DNA from: Megamerina dolium
Lineage: Eukaryota > Arthropoda > Insecta > Diptera > Megamerinidae
DNA length: 64,000 nucleotides
Assembly: GCA_963854835.1 (NCBI GenBank)
Contig: OY978530.1
Coordinates: 22,762,937 to 22,826,936, forward strand
Direction: 5' to 3'
Under the pieces are notes generated by a model. It worked only from the letters and a program-made list of their open reading frames with translations. It made no database searches and had not been told where the DNA came from. The position numbers and the translations under genes were made by a program. Shown piece by piece: positions 56,725-64,000 of the stretch. Every line of letters starts with the position of its first letter. Position 1 is the first letter of the stretch.

Positions 56725-58344
56725 ATGCCGAATATTAGTAACAGAATAGCTGAGATCTTTAGGAGTTTGAGTACTATACTACGTGCACGCCTATAGATGC
56801 GCGCACGTTTTTGATTAGTACTTTAAATCCTTTTTCTCGCTTGGGTTTGTATGCAAAAAATTCTGTGTTTTTGTACTCTAGCTGACTGACAATTTTGTAG
56901 GCTTTAAAAAGAAAAGAATTTGTATTTTTACAATACTTGCTCATTATTGATGTGCTTTAAATCACATGAGTTTTTACATTCAACATTGAAATAAGGATGC
57001 GATGTTGGTTACTCCGTCGACAAATATTGGCGGGGGATTTTCCATTATTATGATCGCATTCTTTGACTTCAAGGGCATAGAATCAATTCTCTGTTTGATG
57101 TGAGCTATCAAACCAGTATTTATCAAGATCCGCTCGTTTTGGAGTAGCTTTTGGTTTACTGGGCTTTCTTTCCGTCTTTTTTTATGCTGTACTATCCTCC
57201 ACTCCCTACTTTGAGTTAGTACAGTTGGGATTTGTGGAGAGGCAACTTGCTGCTGTTGTTTATATAGAATCTGTAGTTAGCGTAGAAGTTGCTTAATTTG
57301 TTGGTGCTGTTGATCCTGCTGTAGTAGTAGTAGTTGTTGGTGATGTTAATGTTGTTGTTCTTCATATGGGTGTTGTTGTTTATGTTGTAGTTTTTGTTGC
57401 TGTTGTAGTTCTTGTGTTAGTTAATCTCCCCCCAGGAGGAGAACGGTTTAGACCCATTCAAAACATTTTTCATTAAATTGTATAGTTTTATATTTTAAAG
57501 ATATGTTCTTATTATTTTTGCTTAAAAATTTTCCGACACAATTGGTCTGCTTGCGGCTAAACACGCACAAAGGCTACAAATACACGTAGACAATGAAGTT
57601 TTCATACTTTGTAATGGACAATCTTCGTCGCGGTTATGTAGGCGTTAAACTATGTGACGATTATATGCCGTTGATTATATGCCGTTGACACCACCAAGTC
57701 CGCGAGCCAACCGCTTGAGATGTCGACAGGAGCGTACTCTGCTTCTGGATCGAGCTATGCTCAGGGCCATCGGGAAAGGATCTTGCTCCGTCGCAGTTTT
57801 TTTTTGGTTCACATAATAAAAAAAATTAAGCAGAGAAGTTTGATTACAAGAATTCTGAGGCTCCTGAAATGCACTATTAACAGCAACCTGACTAACTAAC
57901 CTGAGTACCTGTGTGGATTTCATCAAGGAGAAGGGTGAGTCCTTTAGATGTTGGCGCCTCACCTTCTCTACTCAACCTTCCGAAGAGTTTTTCATGTCGA
58001 TCTTCGGCCCTTACACTAACCTAGCCTGGGTTACCTCGCCCGTGTAAATCAAAGAGAATAATTTAATCTGTCATGTCTCTGTTCATTTTATTTATTAAAA
58101 ATATTTATGTTTATTTAAAAATAAATTAAATTGTACGGTTAAGCCTTTAACTCAGTTAGGATTATACGCTCTCCCACGTTGACTGCAGGCCTGATGTCGC
58201 CGTTCGAGTTCACTTGACACTATATGTATACCTAGTATAGAAGTAGAGTAGGTAAAATTAAGTATATATATATAAAAATATTTAAAAGTTAAAGTAAGTT
58301 CAATAATATTTATCCAAATATAGATCTTAATCCGAATTTAAATG
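56725..58344. other. Spacer with GTT repeats, one unknown frame
   Basis: A GTT/TGT trinucleotide-rich run lies at 57250-57420. The minus frame 57962-57675 (95 codons, SIARSRSRVRSCRHLKRLAR) has no domain I recognise. The rest shows nothing. Confidence 0.5.
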
Positions 58345-58346
58345 TA

Positions 58347-59632
58347 AAGGGTTATCAATTTCGTGGTTTCAAAAGTATAGGGCTAGAATTCGACATCTGT
58401 CAAACTGAGTTGTTAAAACAATTTCTTTCTTTTTCAGTTCAAAGTCTGACATTTGCGAAAATGGATCGCTTAACTATCGCACAACGCATTAAAATTGTAA
58501 AAACCTACTACAAAAATGGTGATTCTGCCACAGCCACATATCGTGCTTTAAGAGGAGATTATGGTTTACATAATCGTCCAACTATGCAAGCAATTGGCAA
58601 AATTGTGAAGAAATATGAAGAGACTGGATCGGTTACAGATATTGTAAGGCCTGTGCATCATCGTTTCGCTCGTACCACCGAAAATATCGCTGCTGTAAGT
58701 GAAAGTGTTGCCGAAGACCCGAATGTGTCGATTCCTCGTCGTTCTCAGGAATTAGGACTGTCTTACGGCACATTATGGCGTATTTTGCATTAGGATCTAC
58801 ACCTACATCCATATAAAATCCAGCTCACACAACAACTGAAGCCAGCTGACCATTCACAACGTCGTAGATACGTCGAATGGGTGCTTGAACAACAGGCGGT
58901 GGACGGCGATTTTTCGAACAAAATTTTCTTCAGCGACGAAGCACATTTCTCACTCGATGGGTATGTTAACAAACAAAATTGTCGTATTTGGGGTTCTGAG
59001 AATCCTCAAGTAATTGAAGAGAGGCCACTACATCCACAAAAAGTCACTGCTTGGTGAGCTCTTGGGTCCGGAGGTGTGATTGGACCTTACTTCTTCGAAA
59101 ACGACGATGGAACGACTGTCACCGTCAATTCGGTGACCGACTTTTTTTGCCTGCTATTGAAGAATACGACTTAGAGAATATGTGGTTTCAACAAGACGGT
59201 GCCACATGCCACACAACTCGAGCGAATATGGCTTTATTGCAAGAGAAATTTTCTGGCCGCGTAATTTCTCGTCGTGGCGATATCAAGTGGCCACCAAGAT
59301 CATGCGATTTGACACCGCTTGTCTTTTTTTTTGTGGGGCTACGCGAAAGACCGTGTTTATGCAGATAAACCTTTAACTCTTGAGCACCTAAAACCAACAT
59401 TCGTCACGTTATGGCTGAGATACCTCCCAATATGTGTCAAAAAGTGGTCGAAAATTACCTCAAAAGAATCGATGCTTGCAACAATTCGCGTGGTGGTCAT
59501 TTAAATGATGTAGTATTTCACACATAATGCCAACGTTTAAACTTTATAATAAAAAAGAAATATCATGATAAAAAATATTTTATATGTGTTTTATTTACAT
59601 TTACTTTTGAAACCGCAAAATGGATAACCCTT
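58347..59632 (+). mobile_element. DD41D mariner (rosa-like), copy 3
   Basis: TA duplications lie at 58345-58346 and 59633-59634. The left inverted repeat has two changes (AAGGGTTATCAATTTCGTGG); the right one is intact. The transposase starts at 58461 (MDRLTIAQRIKIVKTYYKNG). A private stop at 58791-58793 follows LWRILH. FSDEAHFS holds the first Asp. The shared TGA is at 59055-59057 after TAW. It lacks ERYGHMI like copy 1, then has a one-base loss in the T run near 59145. MWFQQDGATCHT and a frameshifted CDLTPLVFFF follow; the third Asp is changed to Val here. Confidence 0.92.
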
Positions 59633-59651
59633 TATATGTCATACTAAGCCG

Positions 59652-59715
59652 TTCGAAAAGTAAATATTACATAAAGGCTACAGCCCGTATAATAGTATGT
59701 AAGTAGCAAACGGTA
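59652..59715 (+). repeat. 64-bp exact direct repeat, left copy
   Basis: TTCGAAAAGTAAATATTACA to AGTAGCAAACGGTA, repeated without a difference at 60018-60081. The two copies start 366 bp apart and enclose 302 bp. Confidence 0.95.
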
Positions 59716-60017
59716 GGTTTCATTCAAGATTTAAAATTAGGTCTTGTTTCAGCGGGGAGCGAGCGGGAATGCCGCTGCGATGTGGTGCACTTGCCCACAA
59801 GTCGTGTTGGCGGCAGAGGTGTTGATGACGGTGACTGTGGCCGTTGTGGTTGGCAATAACAAAACACTTCTTTTTCACCTTTGGTTTTACACTCTATTAA
59901 AGTTATTTAAAATTAAATATATACAATAATAGCAAGTAATATATACAAAAGCAATGAAAAGAAAAAAGGTACAAAGAAAAGATCGGGAGAGCGAGAGAGA
60001 AAAAGAGGAAGAAGTCT

Positions 60018-60081
60018 TTCGAAAAGTAAATATTACATAAAGGCTACAGCCCGTATAATAGTATGTAAGTAGCAAACGGTA
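60018..60081 (+). repeat. 64-bp exact direct repeat, right copy
   Basis: Identical to 59652-59715. The enclosed 302 bp shows no gene; part is purine-rich (GAGAGCGAGAGAGAAAAAGA). Confidence 0.95.
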
Positions 60082-61079
60082 AATAGAATTAAATTAGGGT
60101 TGCTAACCCATGCAAAATTGTATACGGCCAGTGCGCGACACACGTGTTCTGGCGTAGACATTCCACCCCCCTTGCAGGAATACTGTAAAACAGACGGAAC
60201 CTTCACTCGAGACGAATGGTATGAGAGAAAAAAAAAAAAAACTAAAATATAAAGTAAATAAAAAGAAAAAATACAGTATTTCATAGAACTTATGTTAATC
60301 TTAAAAGTAATTAAAAATAACTATAAAGTGTTCGGATTTTGAATACAATTCGTATTCAGTTGATCACCATCAGCAGTGAGGGAGGTCAAGCCGGGACTCG
60401 AGTTTTTGACTTTTCTAAGAGTGAGAAAGAGCCCTCGAGGAGAGATGACGCATGTTGATTGTTGAGGATGTTGATTGGTGGGGGAGGAACGAATGTTGAT
60501 TGAAGAACGTGTTGATTGATGAATGTTGTCCAATTTTGATTGATGTGTGGATCGGGGTTGGATCACACTATCTTAGTTGAATAGATTCTCAGAGCTAGTC
60601 ATAGACCAGACCAAAAGGTTCGGTAAGTCAACGTAGTTGACAAACTTAGAGCTCGTAGAGCACTTGCAGCATTAATAATTACATATTGTCGGGATTGCCA
60701 TAGTATGTACCGCTCGTGACAAGTTCTAAACTCAGATAAACTCTTCATGTCTTGGGTTCATGGCTCAACTCATGAATATGTAGCAAATAATGTGAAATTA
60801 TCACATGGGATTATTCATACGCTTATACACTATGCCAGTGCATAGTTCCATTGAAGCTTCGTAGAAGTTCGGGAATTAACTCGGGCAGTTACAGTGAAAT
60901 GGTCAATGTGAGAGAGGGATGCGTATGACGGTCAGTATGGCATAACCTGACAAAACGTTGCTACATAATACGGGTGTGGCATCAGAGGCTTTTATGTTGC
61001 TTAGGCCACAATCTTCAAATCACCTTTTACATTACAACAATTTTGGGGGGCCAGTATTAGGCGGGATCGAATGTATTGC
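60082..61079. other. Spacer, possible decayed BEL sequence
   Basis: Contains degenerate GTTGATTGATG-like repetition at 60450-60545. The right part (60600-61079) may be decayed BEL gag/pol downstream of the gag remnant, but I could not read motifs. Confidence 0.4.
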
Positions 61080-61859
61080 CGTTCGAGTACAAGTCCTCTC
61101 GTTAACTGAACGAACCTTTTTTGGGGAGTGATGTGCAAAACTCGATTCCAATGAGAGGTATCAATATTTAACAGCTTCAAGTTTGTGATGCTGTCATTTA
61201 CAGTGCGTTGCAGTCACTTTATGTTGGGGCCGGTTTCTTGAGTTACTGTCTGGAGAGTGAAAAAGGATTTCAACTGTAAGTTGACCAGAATTCTCTTATT
61301 TTCATATCTCTCCTCGAAATTATGCCAAGCACTAGCCATCATTAGTCGAGGGAGTAGACTGTATGATGCTATGTGCTTCACCTCGGGTTTTTTGTAGCAA
61401 GTGGAATAATTTTACCACTGGCTACAGAAGGGGGTTATTACGGTATAATGCCGTAAACAAGTCACGAAAACTTGGCCACGATACATAATCGCCTGAAAAA
61501 CATGGGGTGTCGCATGGAAGCAACTGAATAGCGGGAAATTTATGTTCATTATTTACTTTCTCAACGGGTGGATTCGGAATTGCCACTTCGGAACTCAACT
61601 CGTGAAAATTAGCGTTGATTGCAGACAGGCACCGGACATAAGAGGTTAGGCACTCCCTATATGCCTCTTTAATTTGATTACCGTAAACATCTTCAGCTAC
61701 TTCCTCTGTTATGAGAGAGTAATATGCCGTTTTGCAATCACTCCATAGGGATTGGAATTGCTTTTTCTGTGCCTCCAAGCTAATTTTGTTATGAGCATCT
61801 TGGTTGATGTCATGAAAATTGCTATCAAATTCAATAATATCATCCACGGTAGCTCTCAA
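61080..61859 (-). pseudogene. Second BEL/Pao gag remnant
   Basis: The 145-codon frame 61859-61422 reads KKQFQSLWSDCKTAYYSLIT and then LLPCDTPCFSGDYVSWPSF and RDLFTALYRNN, the hallmark block of Pao/BEL gag (DUF1759-type). After the stop the same protein continues with lesions: ASAWHNFEERYENKRILVN, LQTVTQETGPNIK and LLNIDTSHWNRVL. The first block is similar to the BEL remnant at 4890-5580. No protease or RT follows recognisably. Confidence 0.82.
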
Positions 61860-62490
61860 GAGATCGTAAGCTGATATCCTATTAGCAATTGTAAAATCGC
61901 AGATGTAATACGGGATAAAGTTTGAAAACGAAAGAGCGAATCGCTTGCAAATCTGGAGTTATATTGCCTGTTCGTACGATTTATCAAAAAATGGGTTGTC
62001 AAAATGTGCCCGGAAAGAGATTAATCCGAAAGACGTAGTCTTCCGTACCCAAATTGAAGGTTATACTAGTGGGGCAACTTATGGAAGGTATGACCTTGAG
62101 TTTATTTTAAATTCGTATTCGATTCCGCTGAATTCCGAAATTGACGTAGGGAGATGTAATATAAATTAATTCACAATCAATAAAATTACTCAATGGTAAT
62201 GAGCCGGGGTGATATTTACATATAGAAAATTCGTATCCGATGGGTATAAAAATGTTTGGGAACCACTGTATACTACTTCCTTCAATTTTTAACGTATTAT
62301 CTTGCACAAAGAACTCAATTATTTGATATTCGTTGACACTGTAGCAACTTTGGGTTGAGAGTGACTTTTTTTCACACTGGGTATTTTTCAATAAAGGGTT
62401 TTCCATTAGGGACATAATAATTTTATATATTAATAAAACACAGAAATATTTGAGATATTGAGTTCAAATTTATTGTGTATATATTACAAG
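61860..62490. other. Spacer with an unrecognised minus frame
   Basis: The minus frame 62415-62107 (102 codons, WFPNIFIPIGYEFSICKYHP) has no domain I recognise. Nothing else is seen. Confidence 0.4.
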
Positions 62491-62494
62491 CATT

Positions 62495-63190
62495 ACATTT
62501 TATGAATGAAATTCGATTTCGGTCATATGACCACCACGAGCCCGTTTACAGCGGTCGATTCTTTGGACCCAATTTTCCACCACTCTAGCACACATTTCGA
62601 CCGGAACGTCTAAAGTTGCTGGCTTGTTGGCATACGCCAGTGACTTGATAAAACCTCATAAAAAGAAATCCAATGGTGTTAGAACGCATGAACGAGGCGG
62701 TCATTCGACCGGACTATTTCTCGAGATAACACGTTCACCGAATTTTTCTTGCAATAAATCGATTGTGACGTGTGCTGTGTGGCTAGTGGCACCGTCTTGT
62801 TGAAACCACATATCGCTGATGTCAAGTTCATCCAATTCTGGCCACAAATAATCTTCCAACATAGCACGATATCGCTCTCCATTGACGGTAACATGACGGT
62901 CGTTTTCATCCACGAAAAAATACGGCCGAATCACACCTCCGGCATGAAAACCGTACCAAACAGTAACTTTTTTCGGGTGCAACGGTGTCTCAAGAAGCAC
63001 TTGTGGGTTTGTTGCTGACCAATAACGCATATTTGCTTATTGGCAAAACCATTGAGCCAGAAATGAGCTTCATCGCTAAAGATGATTTTTCGACGAAATT
63101 CATCATTTTCTTCACGGTACTTCGTACCGTCTTTTTGGCACCGAAACGTCCAATAATGAAAATGTGGACTCGAATTTATCCACTATAGCA
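62495..63190 (-). mobile_element. Second DD41D transposase family, 5'-truncated
   Basis: Minus-strand transposase text: KIIFSDEAHFWLNGFANKQI (first Asp, about 63110-63050), frameshift, then NPQVLLETPLHPKKVTVWYG, GGVIRPYFFVDENDRHVTVN and MWFQQDGATSHTAHVTIDLL (second Asp). After a stop, WPPRSCVLTPLDFFL (third Asp) and RARGGHMTEIEFHS stop follow. There are 41 residues between the second and third Asp. Unlike the other three copies, it reads WYGFHAGG where they have the TGA. The N-terminal DNA-binding half is missing. Sequence differs at many residues from the 15.6/30.2/58.3 kb family. Confidence 0.85.
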
Positions 63191-63339
63191 CGTGTGTATG
63201 TGAAAGAGATGCCGGTGGGCTCATACCTTGGTTGTGTTGTATTCTCGTCTTTTATGCTTCTTCAACCACCGACTGCTTCTTGCTTTATAAGAAATTAAAG
63301 TTATTTTTGATTAACCGTTTTTAAATAATGAAATAATAA

Positions 63340-63725
63340 ATCATAAAAATATAAATTTACTTGATCTAAGTAGAGGAAAATAAAATGGTGTTGTTGTTGA
63401 TGTGGTCGGGTAACGTCATTTTCCGTCATCTTTTCCAATCTCAGGTTATTGGTATTGCTACTTGATGGCAAATCTTGCTGTTGTTGTCGCTGTTGCTCCA
63501 GATTTTCTTCCATTTGTTCTGCTTTATTGTTGTTGTTATTGATACGGTTGATGTGATGGCGGTGTTGCTGCTACTTGCTGTTGCTGTTGTATTCGTATCA
63601 GCACACTTTTTATCACATTCAGAATTATTAAGCCTTTCCAATGCTTGTGTCGCACAATCTACTGCAGCTTGTTGCATTTCTTCGCTCATATGAGCATTTT
63701 TAATAACTGCTTTGCTGTCAGACAT
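63340..63725 (-). pseudogene. Dynein light chain LC8-like, broken
   Basis: The minus frame from the ATG at 63725 begins [19 protein letters not shown], then [14 protein letters not shown], closely matching the N-terminal 35 residues of LC8 dynein light chain (ctp/DYNLL). The central part of LC8 is replaced by about 60 residues of Asn/Thr/Ser/Gln low complexity from trinucleotide runs, ending in a stop near 63441. In another frame (63513-63301), HHFIFLYLDQVNLYFYDLL resembles the LC8 C-terminal strand (HFIYFYLGQV). LC8 is a dimeric hub protein of dynein and other complexes; this copy lacks most of its fold. It could be a decayed retrocopy or a strongly diverged paralogue. Confidence 0.65.
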
Positions 63726-63816
63726 TTTGAATCGTTGAATTTTCTTTATATTGCACTGATTTATTATTAAACTGAATTGAATATGTTCCACGATTGGAAA
63801 TTTTTAGGTATATTTT

Positions 63817-64000
63817 ATCGCAAAGGCCAAATTGAGCAAACGAAAGTGCAAATCTACAGCGGAACTCATTATCGCAAGGTAATTGCGGAATTTGATGCTG
63901 TAAAAAAGAATTACTACACATATCAGCTAAAAAGTAGTAAGGGCTTAATCGTTGTGCTCAAAGGCGTCGAACCCAATGTTGATATTAACGAAATCAAACT
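63817..64000 (+). pseudogene. Jockey-like ORF1 fragment, runs off window
   Basis: Matches 36813-37000 closely (RKGQIEQTKVQIYSGTHYRK, then NYYTYQLKSSKGLIVVLKGV). It begins abruptly at about 63817 in mid-gene and continues beyond the window edge, so its full extent is unknown. Confidence 0.9.

Noticed and set aside
57000..57180. Possible mariner text (IAFFDFKGIESIL)
   Set aside because: Too short, out of context and without catalytic motifs.
57675..57962. A 95-codon frame with Arg/Ser-rich C-terminus
   Set aside because: No domain or conserved partner recognised; could be chance.
62107..62415. A 102-codon frame that might be an env fragment
   Set aside because: No signal peptide, fusion peptide or cleavage motif is visible; not supportable.

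Overview
The window looks like repeat-dense, gene-poor nuclear DNA from an insect, most likely a dipteran and plausibly a tephritid fruit fly. The reasons are the mix of Ty3/gypsy, BEL/Pao, Jockey-, LOA- and RTE-like retroelements, several Tc1/mariner transposases with the DD41D signature (the group containing the 'rosa' element first described in Ceratitis rosa), AT-rich spacers and a tRNA-headed SINE family. The host identity is inference. I see no intact host gene. The only host-like protein signal is a broken dynein light chain (LC8)-like sequence at 63.3-63.7 kb.

Layout. 0-6 kb: the 3' part and LTR of a decayed gypsy element, a LINE RT scrap and a BEL/Pao remnant. 6.9-13.3 kb: an RTE-like LINE with a 14-bp target duplication (TSD), a 5'-truncated Jockey LINE with a long RT frame, and LOA- and Jockey-like scraps. 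13.6-21.6 kb: two SINEs with TSDs, a DD41D mariner, decayed LINEs and a 604-bp internally deleted Tc1/mariner. 22.5-27.9 kb: gypsy remnants, then a PIF/Harbinger transposase gene split by a full-length RTE-like element with a 10-bp TSD. 28.7-41.3 kb: SINEs, two long-inverted-repeat (foldback-like) elements, one holding a regular 94-bp tandem array and a mariner, a DD34D mariner, a Jockey-like element lacking its 3' half, and a second, decayed 94-bp array. 42.6-51.1 kb: two gypsy elements meeting head to head at their 5' LTRs, one of which carries an uninterrupted gag-integrase fusion frame. 51.1-64 kb: LOA- and RTE-like scraps, a fifth SINE, a third DD41D copy, a 64-bp exact direct repeat, a BEL gag, a second DD41D family, the LC8-like fragment and a Jockey ORF1 running off the end.

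Nothing here forms an operon or host pathway; the elements relate through nesting, shared families and probable cross-mobilisation. The most notable structures are (i) the foldback-like family that carries and probably spreads the 94-bp tandem repeat, (ii) the head-to-head gypsy pair with complementary internal deletions, (iii) the tRNA-derived SINE family with two different 3' tails, and (iv) three DD41D copies that share one TGA at the same codon. All identities come from reading translations and motifs by eye; no database search was run.
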